NCBI RefSeq assembly: GCF_025398315.1
Contig: NZ_JAODOQ010000001.1
Span: forward strand, 2,852,001 to 2,916,000
DNA length: 64,000 nt
From: Shewanella phaeophyticola
GTDB lineage: Bacteria > Pseudomonadota > Gammaproteobacteria > Enterobacterales > Shewanellaceae
Direction of reading: 5' to 3'
Positions 40,315-50,549 of this stretch are shown piece by piece (the first letter of the stretch is position 1; each line of letters opens with the position of its first letter). Under the pieces are notes generated by a model. The model was not told the DNA's origin. It did not search any database and saw nothing but the letters and a program-made list of their open reading frames with translations. Made by a program: the position numbers and the translations under genes.

Positions 40315-40451
40315 AGACACCTCGATAGATTAAGTTAACCACAGCATTATTGCCCCGTAAGCTTAACAATCACTTATGGTTTAGGGTTTTATTCGCAATA
40401 TGGCTGAGCGGCAAGATGAACTTAAAAGGGATGTATGAATAGGACGTTATC

Positions 40452-40856
40452 ATGACAGAGTTTTTTAAACGAACTCAAACGCTTGCATTATTTATTGCAG
40501 GCTTTGGTACATCGCTAGGTGGACTTTACACTATTGCGCCTCAATGGGCTTTAGCGCAATTAAACCAATTACCCTATATTGCTAGCGACACCATTTTTGT
40601 TCAGCATTGGGGCTTTTTAGTATTGATGATGGGGTGCAGTTTCTTAATTGCGATCTTTCGTAATGATTGGATCATCCCGGTATTTGGGGTGGCATTAATT
40701 GAAAAATTATTTTTTATCAGTTTAGTGATTAACAATTCAAGCCAAGCATTTATCAATGGCTTTTGGTTATCCATGGCGATGGACAGCGTTATCTGTTTGT
40801 ATATTGCCGGCTACCTATTGAGCTATAGACAATCGAAAACGAATTCGCTCAAATAG
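40452..40856 (+). CDS. Four-helix membrane protein of unknown function
   Basis: A 134-aa protein with four predicted membrane helices (LFIAGFGTSLGGLYTIA, VQHWGFLVLMMGCSFLIAIF, IIPVFGVALIEKLFFISLV, FWLSMAMDSVICLYIAGYLL). No catalytic motif is visible and I do not recognise a function; small DUF4345-like proteins look similar. It is divergent from cytochrome b561 and its stop overlaps the converging DUF3565 gene by eight bases. Confidence 0.65.
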   Translation: MTEFFKRTQTLALFIAGFGTSLGGLYTIAPQWALAQLNQLPYIASDTIFVQHWGFLVLMMGCSFLIAIFRNDWIIPVFGVALIEKLFFISLVINNSSQAFINGFWLSMAMDSVICLYIAGYLLSYRQSKTNSLK

Positions 40857-41055
40857 CATCTACAGGTTGTTCACGGTCACATTTTTTACAGTTAAGTCGA
40901 ATACCTAAATGTTGCTCACGACCCCGCTCTGTTGTAACCCATTCGCGGACAGTCCAGGGTGGGTCATGGCGTACATGTTGAAAATGGCCACATGCAAGCT
41001 CAGCGCCCCAATGCAGCTCTTCATCTAGGTGATAACCCACTATTTGCTGTTGCAT
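40849..41055 (-). CDS. DUF3565 small metal-binding-like protein
   Basis: A 68-aa protein matching the DUF3565 pattern: GYHLDEELHWGAELACGHFQ, HVRHDPPWTVREWV and LNCKKCD. The conserved Cys/His residues (CGH, HVRH, CKKC) suggest a small zinc-binding domain. It lies downstream of der past a terminator. No function is known. Confidence 0.85.
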   Translation of the reverse strand: MQQQIVGYHLDEELHWGAELACGHFQHVRHDPPWTVREWVTTERGREQHLGIRLNCKKCDREQPVDAI

Positions 41056-41090
41056 ATACGGCCACCTTAAGCTTTTAATATTTCAACCAC

Positions 41091-41119
41091 AAAAAAGCCT
41101 GAACATGTCAGGCTTTTTG
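41091..41119 (-). terminator. Terminator after der
   Basis: Stem AAAAAGCCTGA / TCAGGCTTTTT around acatg, just downstream of the der stop. Confidence 0.85.
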
Positions 41120-41132
41120 TAATTGCTTATCG

Positions 41133-42599
41133 TTATTTTTTACGATCGCGGATATGACTCATTGCACGCTTGCGGCGACGTTCTTGCCCTAAGGTTAATT
41201 TGTCTGTTTTACCTTCAAACGGGTTAGCACCTTCATGGAAACGTAACTGGATTGGCGTACCAACTACTTTTAATGAACGACGGAAATAATTCATCATATA
41301 ACGTTTGTATGAATCAGGCAGCTTGCTGACCTGGTTACCGTGAACTACAACAATCGGTGGGTTATATCCACCAGCATGGGCATATTTAAGCTTAACACGG
41401 CGACCATTGACCAATGGTGGTTGGTGATCTTCTTGCGACATTTGCATAATACGGGTCAACATCGAAGTGCTTACACGACGGGTAGCACTGTCGTAAGCTT
41501 CTTCGATTGACTCATATAAATGGCCAACCCCAGTACCGTGTAATGCTGAAATAAAGTGAATACGAGCAAAGTCGATAAAACCTAAACGACGGTCTAATTC
41601 GCTTTTAACTCGGTCTTTAACCAGTTGATCAATACCGTCCCACTTGTTAACAGCAATCACGAGTGCACGACCAGCGTTTAAGGCAAAACCAAGTAAGCCA
41701 AGGTCCTGCTCTGCAATACCTTCACGCGCATCAATCACTAACAATACCACGTTAGCGTCTTCAACCGCTTTAAGGGTTTTAATTACTGAGAACTTTTCAA
41801 CAACTTCATGCACTTTACTACGACGGCGCACACCCGCAGTGTCAATAAGGACATATTCACGACCTTCGCGCGACATTGGTATATAAATACTGTCACGGGT
41901 GGTGCCTGGTTCATCATAAACCACGACACGGTCTTCACCTAAAATACGGTTAATCAGCGTTGACTTACCTACGTTTGGCTTACCAATAATGGCCAGCTTA
42001 ATCGGCAAGTTTTGTAAACGAGTTTGTTCGGCTTCTGCTTCTTCTTCGCTGTATTCACGTTCAACCTGCTCACCTTCTTCGTCAAGTTCACGGACAATGC
42101 CCATGGCTTCAGCGTAAGGTGTTAACGCGTAGTCAATCATGTTGGTGACACCACGGCCCTGTGCGGCAGCCATTTGGTATACTTCACCTAAACCTAGAGA
42201 CCAAAATTCTCCACAGGCTGAATCGGCATCGATACCATCAACTTTGTTAGCAACCACGAAGGTCACTTTGTCACGGCTACGTAAATGCTGTGCAATGGCT
42301 AAATCGGCAGCGGTTAAACCGGCGCGGGCGTCGGTCATAAACAACACAACATCAGCTTCTTCAATAGCAGCTAATGACTGCTCAGCCATTTTTGTTTCGA
42401 TCCCTTCTTCGGTGCCATCAATACCGCCGGTATCAACAACGATAAACTCGTAACCAGCTAAAAATGCACGGCCGTATTTACGGTCACGTGTTAAGCCAGG
42501 AAAATCAGCTACTAACGCATCACGAGTACGTGTAAGACGATTAAATAATGTCGATTTACCGACGTTTGGTCGCCCCACAAGAGTCACTACAGGGATCAT
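41133..42599 (-). CDS. der: Ribosome biogenesis GTPase Der (EngA)
   Basis: Der is a tandem-GTPase needed for 50S ribosome assembly. The 488-aa protein has two G domains: G1 motifs [13 protein letters not shown] (residues 8-20) and [13 protein letters not shown] (about 208-220), with DTGG/DTAG and NKVD/NKWD motifs in each. A C-terminal KH-like domain ([15 protein letters not shown] region) follows. An acidic linker [19 protein letters not shown] joins the two G domains. It is the last gene of the rlmN-to-der block but is separated from bamB by a terminator and a MITE. Confidence 0.97.
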   Translation of the reverse strand: MIPVVTLVGRPNVGKSTLFNRLTRTRDALVADFPGLTRDRKYGRAFLAGYEFIVVDTGGIDGTEEGIETKMAEQSLAAIEEADVVLFMTDARAGLTAADLAIAQHLRSRDKVTFVVANKVDGIDADSACGEFWSLGLGEVYQMAAAQGRGVTNMIDYALTPYAEAMGIVRELDEEGEQVEREYSEEEAEAEQTRLQNLPIKLAIIGKPNVGKSTLINRILGEDRVVVYDEPGTTRDSIYIPMSREGREYVLIDTAGVRRRSKVHEVVEKFSVIKTLKAVEDANVVLLVIDAREGIAEQDLGLLGFALNAGRALVIAVNKWDGIDQLVKDRVKSELDRRLGFIDFARIHFISALHGTGVGHLYESIEEAYDSATRRVSTSMLTRIMQMSQEDHQPPLVNGRRVKLKYAHAGGYNPPIVVVHGNQVSKLPDSYKRYMMNYFRRSLKVVGTPIQLRFHEGANPFEGKTDKLTLGQERRRKRAMSHIRDRKK

Positions 42600-42624
42600 G
42601 ATTTTGCCTCTAAAAAACTTTTCA

Positions 42625-42655
42625 ATAAAAAGCCCCCGGAACGCTTCCAGGGGCT
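42625..42655 (-). terminator. Terminator of the bamB operon, displaced by a MITE
   Basis: On the minus strand, stem AGCCCC-GGAA / TTCC-GGGGCT (with small bulges) then TTTTTAT. It reads in the bamB direction. The MITE at 42697-42978 now lies between the bamB stop and this stem. Confidence 0.8.
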
Positions 42656-42696
42656 CTAGTAGAGATATTATACCTTAATTAATTCAGAAATGGTCC

Positions 42697-42978
42697 TAGG
42701 GTCTGTTGATCTTTGCTGGTTGAATTTCGTTCGAGTTAAAAACGTTTTAATCGAGGCGAATGGATTGATGCCTAGTCATCTAAGCAACTCTTTATTTGCA
42801 AAGAATCATTCAACAAAGAGTAAAACGTTTTTAGCCGAACCTTTCAGGCAGCGTTTGTTGGCCATTTTTACTGCGTTATCGACTTTTTATGTAGAATAAC
42901 TACACCTCAAAGTCTCTGCCTTGTATAAATGGCCAACAATTCGCTGCAAAAATAACCTTGAAAGATCAACAGACCCTA
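42697..42978. mobile_element. MITE, about 282 bp, with perfect 18-bp inverted ends
   Basis: The ends are TAGGGTCTGTTGATCTTT and its exact reverse complement, AAAGATCAACAGACCCTA. The outermost TA on each side could be a target-site duplication, as with IS630/Tc1-mariner elements. The interior has only chance ORFs. A solo copy of the end follows mltF about 20 kb away, so the family is repeated in this genome. Confidence 0.85.
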
Positions 42979-43021
42979 AGACTTATTCTGTATTGGCTTG
43001 GGTATCTTCCTCAACATGCAT

Positions 43022-44215
43022 TTACTCTTCGCCTAAGACGACAATGGCAACTTTACCACTGCGACCTTGCACATAGATCTTGTCATCAACCACTAATGGT
43101 TGAGCATATAAACCATCACTGTCGACTTGAATACGGCCTACTACATCCCCGTTAGTACGGTCAATGAAGTGTAAGTAGCCTTCTAAATCGCCAACAACGA
43201 GATAATTATCGATAACAGCTGCGGCAGTAAGCTCACGGTTTTTAAGGGTTGAGTTACTCCATAGCTCTAGGCCGTTACGACGGTCAACTGAATAAATTCG
43301 GCTATGGTCATCAACAAGATATAAGCTTAAACCCGCTTCTACTAGTTCATTAAAGCTCGAATATTTACGCGACCAAACAGTACGTCCGCTGCGTAATTCC
43401 ATTGACACTAGATTACCGTTGTAGCTGGCAACATATAAGTTTTCACCCAGAATTAACGGGGTCATATCAACGTCAGCCATACGGGTAAACTCATTACCGC
43501 CACTTGGGCTGTATACGGGTTGTTCCCAGGCAGCCTGGCCGTTATTTTTAACCACGACAGCCACTTTACCGTCGGCAGTACCAACAAAGAACCCACCGGC
43601 TTCATAGGCAGCAGAAGATGTGCCACGCAATGTTAAGTTAGGGAGCTGACTTTCGTAAGTCCATAACTTGTCGCCAGTATCAATACTAAAAGCTTCAAAC
43701 GCACCCTTAGCCGTGTTGACTGCAACAACGTCTTCAGCAACCGTTGGCGCTGAGAGTAGCTCGCCGTTTGCATGTGCTGACCAAACCACTTCACCAGTCG
43801 CCTCATCTAACGCAACCAATAAACCCGTTTCACCACCCACAAACACTTTTTTACGTGCTGCGGTCACTCCCGCGGCTAAGCGAATGCCTTTGGTTTTGGT
43901 TTTAAGCTCTTCTTCAAACGCGTCATTAAAGTCTGTCGACCATAATTTTTCGCCGGTTGTTTCATCAAATGCAACAACGACACCGCTGCGATCTGCAACG
44001 AATAACTTATCGTAACGAACCGTAGGACGAAGCTGCGAGTAATAATCACCTACGCCTTCGCCTACACTGGTGTCCCAACTGATTTCTGGAAACACGGTTG
44101 CTTGAATATCAACTAATTCACTGACAGGTTCTTCTTCTACATCACTCGAAGAACAAGCTGATAAAAAAGCAACACTTAGCCCAACGGCAAGTAGATTTCT
44201 ACACCACGACTTCAT
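43022..44215 (-). CDS. bamB: Outer-membrane assembly lipoprotein BamB
   Basis: BamB is the beta-propeller lipoprotein of the BAM complex that inserts outer-membrane proteins. The 397-aa precursor has a lipobox LSAC and repeated PQQ-like blades (VVAFDETTGEKLWSTDFN, LVALDEATGEVVWSAHANGE, AFSIDTGDKLWTYESQLP, ELRSGRTVWSRKY). It follows yfgM by 12 bases in the hisS-yfgM-bamB run. A MITE has landed between its stop and its terminator. Confidence 0.97.
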   Translation of the reverse strand: MKSWCRNLLAVGLSVAFLSACSSSDVEEEPVSELVDIQATVFPEISWDTSVGEGVGDYYSQLRPTVRYDKLFVADRSGVVVAFDETTGEKLWSTDFNDAFEEELKTKTKGIRLAAGVTAARKKVFVGGETGLLVALDEATGEVVWSAHANGELLSAPTVAEDVVAVNTAKGAFEAFSIDTGDKLWTYESQLPNLTLRGTSSAAYEAGGFFVGTADGKVAVVVKNNGQAAWEQPVYSPSGGNEFTRMADVDMTPLILGENLYVASYNGNLVSMELRSGRTVWSRKYSSFNELVEAGLSLYLVDDHSRIYSVDRRNGLELWSNSTLKNRELTAAAVIDNYLVVGDLEGYLHFIDRTNGDVVGRIQVDSDGLYAQPLVVDDKIYVQGRSGKVAIVVLGEE

Positions 44216-44227
44216 CGGCTAAGTTCC

Positions 44228-44848
44228 TTATGCCTTGTTTAGATTGTCTAGTTTCATTGTCAGCGCAGGACTGGTTAAGGCTCCACCATTATCTACCGCT
44301 GCTTGATAAGCTAACTTGGCATTATCCAAATCACCTTGACGCACTAAAAAGTCGCCTTTTAATTCTTCACGCTGCGAAGCAAATGCTTCGTCAGTCACTT
44401 GCTCAAGTGTGGCTAATGCAACACCTAAGTTATTTTGTTCAGCTTGCACACGTGCTAAACGAATGGTTGCTACCATGTCTAAACCTGAACCAGGTTTTGC
44501 AGCAATCACTTTCGTTAATGCCGTTTCTGCTTTGGTTAAGTCACCCGCATCAATGGCAGCCTTAGCGACCATTAATTCAAGCAATGCTTGATAACCCGCC
44601 TGGTCGTGCTCAGCAGTAAAGGTTTCTGCTTGAGTTAAAAACGCAGCAGGATTCGTTGACTGCTCAGCAATGGCCTGAAAAGTCTCAGAAGCTTGTTCAG
44701 CTGATTCGACTTTCATGTCTGAATAGGTATTCCAACCATATAGACCACCAAGACCTACCACTGCCCCTACGGCAATTGAGGTACCATAATCTTTCCAGAA
44801 CTGCTTGATAGCATCTACTTGTTGTTCTTCTGTGCTATAAATTTCCAC
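44228..44848 (-). CDS. yfgM: YfgM-type periplasmic TPR chaperone-like protein (UPF0070)
   Basis: A 206-aa protein with a short cytoplasmic start (EIYSTEEQQVDAIKQFWKDY), one membrane helix (GTSIAVGAVVGLGGLYGWNT) and a periplasmic TPR-like region (TLEQVTDEAFASQREELKGD, LVRQGDLDNAKLAYQAAVDN). YfgM works with PpiD at the Sec translocon. It sits between hisS and bamB, with 14- and 12-base gaps, as in E. coli. Confidence 0.95.
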   Translation of the reverse strand: MEIYSTEEQQVDAIKQFWKDYGTSIAVGAVVGLGGLYGWNTYSDMKVESAEQASETFQAIAEQSTNPAAFLTQAETFTAEHDQAGYQALLELMVAKAAIDAGDLTKAETALTKVIAAKPGSGLDMVATIRLARVQAEQNNLGVALATLEQVTDEAFASQREELKGDFLVRQGDLDNAKLAYQAAVDNGGALTSPALTMKLDNLNKA

Positions 44849-44862
44849 TTACGCTTCCCCTC

Positions 44863-46137
44863 TTAAATCAGTTCTGCAATTTTAGTCACCAGTTCAGTAC
44901 GGGCGACTAATTGTTGTTCGTTGTTATTTCGTAATGGCTTAATCGCAACTTGGTTATTTGCAACTTCATTTTCGCCAATAATCAAAGCATATTGAGCACC
45001 GCTTTTGTCTGCGCGCTTCATTTGCTTTTTAAAGTTACCACCACCGCAATGAGACATGACTTTAAGCGTTGGTAACTGTTGACGCAACTCTGCGGCAACT
45101 TTAATCGCTTCAACTAAGCAATTGTCGCCCATTGCTGTGACGTATACATCAACTTCAGCGGCAATGTCGTTGGTTAGCGCTAAGGTTTCAAGCAACAATA
45201 CAATGCGCTCTAACCCCATAGCAAAACCAACAGCAGGCGTATCTTTGCCGCCTAACTGGCCAACTAAGCCATCGTAACGGCCGCCAGCCAACACAGTACC
45301 TTGTGAGCCTAAACTTGTGGTGACCCATTCAAATACTGTGCGGTTATAGTAATCTAAACCACGCACTAAACGCGGATTGATGGTGTATTGGATGTCAACA
45401 GCGTCTAAGAGTTCACATAAAGTTGAAAAATGTGTTTTTGTATCTTCACCCAAGTAGTCCATCAATGCAGGTGCATCGGCTAAAATAGCTTGTACTTGTG
45501 GGTCTTTGCTGTCTAATACGCGCAGTGGGTTTGAATACATGCGGCGCTGGCTGTCTTCATCTAACTTATCTTTGTGTTGCTCTAAAAAGGCAATTAATGC
45601 ATCACGATAAGCAGCACGCTCAGCAGGATCACCAAGAGTGTTTAACTCAAGAGCGACATGGTCTTTAATGCCAAGTTGGTCCCACAAACGGGCAGATAAC
45701 ATTAACACTTCAGCATCAATGTCAGCAGTACCAATACCGTAAACTTCAACACCAAATTGGTGGAATTGACGATAACGGCCTTTTTGAGGGCGCTCATGGC
45801 GGAACATGATGCCCATGTACCATAGGCGTTGTTCTTGGTTGTATAGTAAACCGTGTTCATTACCGGCGCGCACTGTTGAAGCTGTGCCTTCTGGGCGAAG
45901 CGTTAAGCTGTCACCGTTACGATCTTCAAAGGTGTACATTTCTTTTTCAACGATATCGGTGACTTCACCAATTGAACGTTTAAAAAGATCAGTACTTTCA
46001 ACGATAGGTGTGCGAATTTCACTGTAACCAAATGCACTTACTGATGAGCGAAGCACCGCTTCGACTTTTTGCCAAATTGGGCTTTGAGTAGGCAGAATGT
46101 CGTTCATTCCGCGAATTGCTTGGATTTGCTTTGCCAC
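44863..46137 (-). CDS. hisS: Histidyl-tRNA synthetase
   Basis: HisS charges tRNA-His. The 424-aa class II synthetase has motif 2 ([20 protein letters not shown]), the histidine-specific [15 protein letters not shown] and motif 3 with [12 protein letters not shown] and [14 protein letters not shown]-terminal anticodon domain follows ([20 protein letters not shown]). It is in the ispG-hisS-yfgM run. Confidence 0.98.
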   Translation of the reverse strand: MAKQIQAIRGMNDILPTQSPIWQKVEAVLRSSVSAFGYSEIRTPIVESTDLFKRSIGEVTDIVEKEMYTFEDRNGDSLTLRPEGTASTVRAGNEHGLLYNQEQRLWYMGIMFRHERPQKGRYRQFHQFGVEVYGIGTADIDAEVLMLSARLWDQLGIKDHVALELNTLGDPAERAAYRDALIAFLEQHKDKLDEDSQRRMYSNPLRVLDSKDPQVQAILADAPALMDYLGEDTKTHFSTLCELLDAVDIQYTINPRLVRGLDYYNRTVFEWVTTSLGSQGTVLAGGRYDGLVGQLGGKDTPAVGFAMGLERIVLLLETLALTNDIAAEVDVYVTAMGDNCLVEAIKVAAELRQQLPTLKVMSHCGGGNFKKQMKRADKSGAQYALIIGENEVANNQVAIKPLRNNNEQQLVARTELVTKIAELI

Positions 46138-46230
46138 TGTTACTGATCCAATTTTAAAAATTAGCTTGCACTAATAAAAAGTAAGTTTACCCGCTCAATC
46201 TATGCTTCGCACAACGAGCAGGTTAGAGAA

Positions 46231-47346
46231 TTAATCTGTTTTGTCGGCTATATCAATACGATTAGCCATCATCGCTGCTTTAGCGCGAATTTTGGCTTCC
46301 AGGCCATCAACAATACTGTTGTTGTCAAAACGTTCTTTTTGGCGCACGCCATCATCGTAATAACCACTTTTAGCGTGACCACCGGTTAAACCAATGTGCG
46401 ACACTAATGCTTCGCCTGAGCCATTAACCACACAACCAATAATTGATACATCCATGGCCGTTGTTAAGTCTTCTAAGCGGCGTTCAAGTTCATTCACTGT
46501 GTTAATCACATCAAATTCTTGACGAGAACAAGATGGGCAAGCAATGAAGTTAATGCCGCGACTTCGAATACGTAATGACTTTAGAATATCAAAACCGACT
46601 TTGATTTCTTCAACCGGATCGGCAGCCAAAGAGATTCGAATAGTATCACCGATACCTTCAGCTAACAGCATACCTAATCCAACTGCAGACTTAACAGAAC
46701 CCGAGCGCATTCCGCCCGCTTCGGTAATGCCTAAATGTAAAGGCTGGCGAATTTGCTTGGCGAGTAATCGATAGGATTCAACCGCTAAAAATACATCAGA
46801 CGCTTTAACACTGACCTTAAATTGATCGAAGTTAAGGCGGTCTAAAATATCCACGTGACGCATTGCAGATTCAAGTAATGCCTCAGGTGTTGGCTCGCGG
46901 TATTTGTCCATTAACTCTTTTTCAAGTGAGCCGCCATTGACCCCAATACGGATAGGGATATTGTTGTCACGGGCACACTCAACCACACTGCGGATACGTT
47001 CTTCGTTGCCGATGTTACCTGGGTTGATGCGCAAACAATCAACGCCATATTCGGCCACTTTTAATGCAATACGGTAATCAAAATGAATGTCGGCAACTAA
47101 CGGCACATCAACCGATTGTTTAATTACTTTAAACGCTTCAGCAGCGTCCATCGTCGGCACTGAAACACGTACGATGTCGGCACCGACTTTTTCTAAAGCT
47201 TTAATTTGCGCCACAGTAGCTTCGACATCTGTGGTTTTTGTATTGGTCATCGACTGTACGGCAATCGGTGCACCGTCACCAATAGGCACATTGCCCACGT
47301 AAATACGTGTGGAAGGTCTGCGAATAATTGGGGATTCGTTATACAT
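46231..47346 (-). CDS. ispG: 4-hydroxy-3-methylbut-2-enyl diphosphate synthase
   Basis: IspG (GcpE) converts methylerythritol cyclodiphosphate to HMBPP in the MEP isoprenoid pathway, with a 4Fe-4S cluster. The 371-aa protein has the TIM-barrel start ([19 protein letters not shown]) and the cluster ligands [10 protein letters not shown] and [11 protein letters not shown], with Glu in the last motif. It lies 34 bases after rodZ and upstream of hisS. Confidence 0.98.
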   Translation of the reverse strand: MYNESPIIRRPSTRIYVGNVPIGDGAPIAVQSMTNTKTTDVEATVAQIKALEKVGADIVRVSVPTMDAAEAFKVIKQSVDVPLVADIHFDYRIALKVAEYGVDCLRINPGNIGNEERIRSVVECARDNNIPIRIGVNGGSLEKELMDKYREPTPEALLESAMRHVDILDRLNFDQFKVSVKASDVFLAVESYRLLAKQIRQPLHLGITEAGGMRSGSVKSAVGLGMLLAEGIGDTIRISLAADPVEEIKVGFDILKSLRIRSRGINFIACPSCSRQEFDVINTVNELERRLEDLTTAMDVSIIGCVVNGSGEALVSHIGLTGGHAKSGYYDDGVRQKERFDNNSIVDGLEAKIRAKAAMMANRIDIADKTD

Positions 47347-47380
47347 GCAAATACACTCTATTGCTGGTTGCTAAAGCACA

Positions 47381-48361
47381 TTATGCTTTTGGCAGGGTTA
47401 ATCTTGCGACTCGACCGTTAGCAAATTCAGCTAGGCTGACTTGGTCACCGTCAAGGCTGATACTGGCAACCTGTGGGGCGCCGAGAATCACTTTAAAAGG
47501 CTTAAGGCCACGCACTTCAACTGACTTAGCCGCGGTTTTCACGCCATCAACCAATACTTTACCATTGGCATCAGTGACGTTAATCCAGCAATCACCACTT
47601 AACTCAATCGTAAGTAAGCCTTCAGTGCCAGAAACACTTAACGCGGTACTATCAAGATTAACGATTGATTCAGTACTCGCTTGATTTAAGGTGCTGTTAG
47701 CCGCGGGGGTTAACGTACTGGCAGGCATTGTCGCTATGGATGCATTCGGTTGTTCAAGGCTGCTAGTTGCAGCATCAATTTCGGCATTGGCATCAACATC
47801 GGTGCCGTCATCCATCGCAGCTTGTGTATCACCCGCTTGTTCTGCTGGAGTTATTTGCTGCGGCTCGGGCATGCTGGCCTCTGCGGCAATTTCTTCAACC
47901 GTTGGCATCGACACATCAATATTGGTTAATAATGATGACTTTTGCACCCACCAAAGTACAAACATGGCAATTAGCACGGCCAAGATAAGGTAAGTGACTA
48001 AATTAAGGCGACTGTTACGAGCCTGATGAGTGGTTTTACGTGAAAAGCTTTGCATTGCCGGAGGAACAATTTCAGGCAACTGATGACTTAAACATAATTG
48101 AATGTCGTTCAAATCCGCATTAATAAAACGCGCATAGTTTCGGATATAACCCCGAACGTAAGTGGTGGAGGCAATATTATCAAAAATGTCTTGTTCGATA
48201 TCGCTGATTATTTTTGGGCGTAAATGTAATTGCGTTGCCACTGTCTCAATAGACAGCCCTTTTGCTTCGCGAGCCGCTTTTAAAATAGCTCCAGCGGTAA
48301 CAACGTCATTCAACAACGCGGCCTTTTCAGCGTCTTGTTCTACTTCGAATTCTTTAGTCAT
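47381..48361 (-). CDS. rodZ: Cell-shape protein RodZ
   Basis: RodZ links MreB to the membrane. The 326-aa protein has a cytoplasmic HTH (LKAAREAKGLSIETVATQLH, YVRGYIRNYARFI), one membrane helix (LVTYLILAVLIAMFVLWWV, about residues 113-131) and a Ser/Thr/Ala-rich periplasmic stretch. A C-terminal DUF4115 beta domain follows (LSGDCWINVTDANGKVL). Its start overlaps the pilW stop. The gene order pilW-rodZ-ispG is standard. Confidence 0.95.
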   Translation of the reverse strand: MTKEFEVEQDAEKAALLNDVVTAGAILKAAREAKGLSIETVATQLHLRPKIISDIEQDIFDNIASTTYVRGYIRNYARFINADLNDIQLCLSHQLPEIVPPAMQSFSRKTTHQARNSRLNLVTYLILAVLIAMFVLWWVQKSSLLTNIDVSMPTVEEIAAEASMPEPQQITPAEQAGDTQAAMDDGTDVDANAEIDAATSSLEQPNASIATMPASTLTPAANSTLNQASTESIVNLDSTALSVSGTEGLLTIELSGDCWINVTDANGKVLVDGVKTAAKSVEVRGLKPFKVILGAPQVASISLDGDQVSLAEFANGRVARLTLPKA

Positions 48362-49147
48362 TAATTCAAGTTAGCTCTATAATTTTTGGCTTGTGGAGAT
48401 GCAGGAAACTTCGCAATTAATAAAATGCCAAATCGTTTTACGGCCTCTAAGTCATTTGCCGCCCGCTCAATCTTGATCCCTAAGGCTAAACTTTCTGCTG
48501 ATTCACTAACAACTCGATGGTATCTTGCGAGTTGTTCGCGCGCATCGCCGTAGTCAGCTTCTTCCATGGCTAACTCGGTTAACTCTAATAAGGTTATTTG
48601 TCTTCTTGGATCATACTTTAACGCCATATTAAAATACTGTCGCGCTTTTTCTTTATTGCCGGCTTTGCGACTACACACCCCTAAATTTTCGTAACTTGAT
48701 GCTGTGCGGGTATATTTGGGCGTATTAATGGCCTCAAGAAACATTTTTTCTGACTCAGCAAATTTACCTTGCTGACATAAAAACACCCCAAAATTGTTAC
48801 GCGCGTCGCCGGTAGCATCGCTAAGGCTAATGGCACCGCTTATAGGATTCTTCGGTGCGAACGACATCGTCAACCGTTTGGTAATAATACGCCATCGCCA
48901 CATGCACTTCACTTAAGTTTGGTGCATGCTCAACCGCTTTATTTAAATTGTATTTTGCTTGCTCGCTGTTACCTCGGCTTAAATATGTCAATCCAAGTTG
49001 CATGCGCTCTCGAGCCGCACTCACTTTATCAAATTTACGTTCAGCCACCGGAGTATCAGTACCACTATAGGTGCGTTCGGTTACACAACCGGTAACCGAC
49101 AGCGCCATTAAGGTCATCACAAAAAATTTTTGCATTCCATGCTTCAT
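48361..49147 (-). CDS. pilW: Type IV pilus biogenesis/stability lipoprotein PilW (frameshift)
   Basis: PilW (PilF in Pseudomonas) is the outer-membrane lipoprotein pilotin for the PilQ secretin, built of TPR repeats. The precursor begins MKHGMQKFFVMTLMALSVTGC; the lipobox is SVTGC. TPR units run RMQLGLTYLSRGNSEQAKYN, HVAMAYYYQTVDDVVR and, past the break, NNFGVFLCQQGKFAESEKMF. The frame shifts near 48835, where KRAISLSDATG is expected: the read has CGGTGCC in place of CGGGCC. Removing one base gives about 261 aa, a normal length. Confidence 0.93.
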
Positions 49148-49178
49148 TTATAAGCCTATTATCTATGCAAACAACAAG

Positions 49179-50300
49179 TTAATCCATTGTGACTGAAATC
49201 TGGTTTTGTTGCATTTGTTTTTTTGCTAAACGCTTTGTTCTATCACGAATATCACCCGCTAATTGACCACAAGCCGCATCAATATCGTCACCACGGGTTT
49301 TACGTACGATGACGGTTAAGCCGTACTCCATCAAGACTTTAGAGAAACGGTCTATGCGTGAGTTCGACGAGCGACCGTAAGGTGAGCCTGGGTATGGATT
49401 AAATGGAATTAAATTAATTTTACAAGGTGTATCTTTCATTAACTTAGCTAATTCATGCGCTTGGTCTGTGCTGTCGTTGATATGATCTAACATCACATAC
49501 TCAACGGTGACACGGCCACGGTTAGCGTTAGATTTCTCTAAGTAACGACGAATACCCGCTAAAAACTCTTGTAGCGGATATTTTTTGTTAACAGGCACAA
49601 GCACATCACGTAGCTCATCATTAGGCGCGTGGATACTCACGGCTAATGCCACATCAATTGCATCACCGAGCTTATCAAGCGCAGGGACAACACCAGAAGT
49701 CGACAAGGTTACGCGGCGTTTTGACAAGCTAAAGCCAAAATCGTCTAGCATAATGTCCATTGCAGGGATCACATTGGCTAAGTTTAGTAAAGGCTCGCCC
49801 ATACCCATCATTACAACGTTAGAAATTGGACGGTCGCCGGTGTCTTTATGAAAACCTAAAAATTGCGATACACGCCAAACCTGGCCGACAATCTCAGACA
49901 CGCTTAAGTTACGATTAAAGCCTTGTTGAGCCGTTGAGCAGAAGGTACATTCTAATGCACAACCCACTTGCGATGATACACACAAGGTCGCGCGGTCATC
50001 TTCAGGAATATAAACAGTTTCAACTTCTTGGCCTTGGCCAACGTTAATGGCAAATTTAATGGTGCCATCATCTGATTTTTGGAAGTTTGAAATTTCTGGC
50101 GCAACAATTTCACATCGAGCAGCAAGCTTTGCTCGCAACGCTTTGTTAATGTTGTTCATTTCTTCGAAGTCACTCACACCAAAGTGATAAATCCACTTCA
50201 TTAATTGATCGGCACGAAACGGTTTTTCACCCATTTCGGTGAACAACGCACGCAGTCCTTTACGATCAAGATCTAATAAATTGATTTTTTTTACACTCAT
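49179..50300 (-). CDS. rlmN: Dual-specificity RNA methyltransferase RlmN
   Basis: RlmN is a radical SAM enzyme that methylates C2 of A2503 in 23S rRNA and A37 of certain tRNAs. The cluster motif CALECTFC (CX3CX2C) lies at about residues 120-127, with GMGEPLLN following and the catalytic second Cys in [12 protein letters not shown]. The start [11 protein letters not shown] has GAGG upstream; an earlier frame start adds non-conserved residues. It is the first gene of the rlmN-pilW-rodZ-ispG-hisS-yfgM-bamB run. Confidence 0.97.
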   Translation of the reverse strand: MSVKKINLLDLDRKGLRALFTEMGEKPFRADQLMKWIYHFGVSDFEEMNNINKALRAKLAARCEIVAPEISNFQKSDDGTIKFAINVGQGQEVETVYIPEDDRATLCVSSQVGCALECTFCSTAQQGFNRNLSVSEIVGQVWRVSQFLGFHKDTGDRPISNVVMMGMGEPLLNLANVIPAMDIMLDDFGFSLSKRRVTLSTSGVVPALDKLGDAIDVALAVSIHAPNDELRDVLVPVNKKYPLQEFLAGIRRYLEKSNANRGRVTVEYVMLDHINDSTDQAHELAKLMKDTPCKINLIPFNPYPGSPYGRSSNSRIDRFSKVLMEYGLTVIVRKTRGDDIDAACGQLAGDIRDRTKRLAKKQMQQNQISVTMD

Positions 50301-50549
50301 CTGCCTAACCTCAAAACGCCAAAACCTGTAACAGGGCGGCAAATTATACAGGTAGCATTACCTTTTAGCCAGTATATCTACATTAAGCTTGCGTTAACGA
50401 CAAACTCAGCCAGTTATACTCATTTGAGTTACCTTAACTGCGTTGATTTTCAACCATTCTGATTGAAATTCAGCTTGAATTAACCTGGGTGAGTGTAATA
50501 TTAAGCTTGGCTATGTGGCCTGCCATGAGGAAGTCTTAACTTTCAACCT

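Noticed and set aside
42690..43155. Two plus-strand frames of 65-69 codons in and beside the MITE
   Set aside because: They lie in the element or antisense to the bamB 3' end and look like no known protein.
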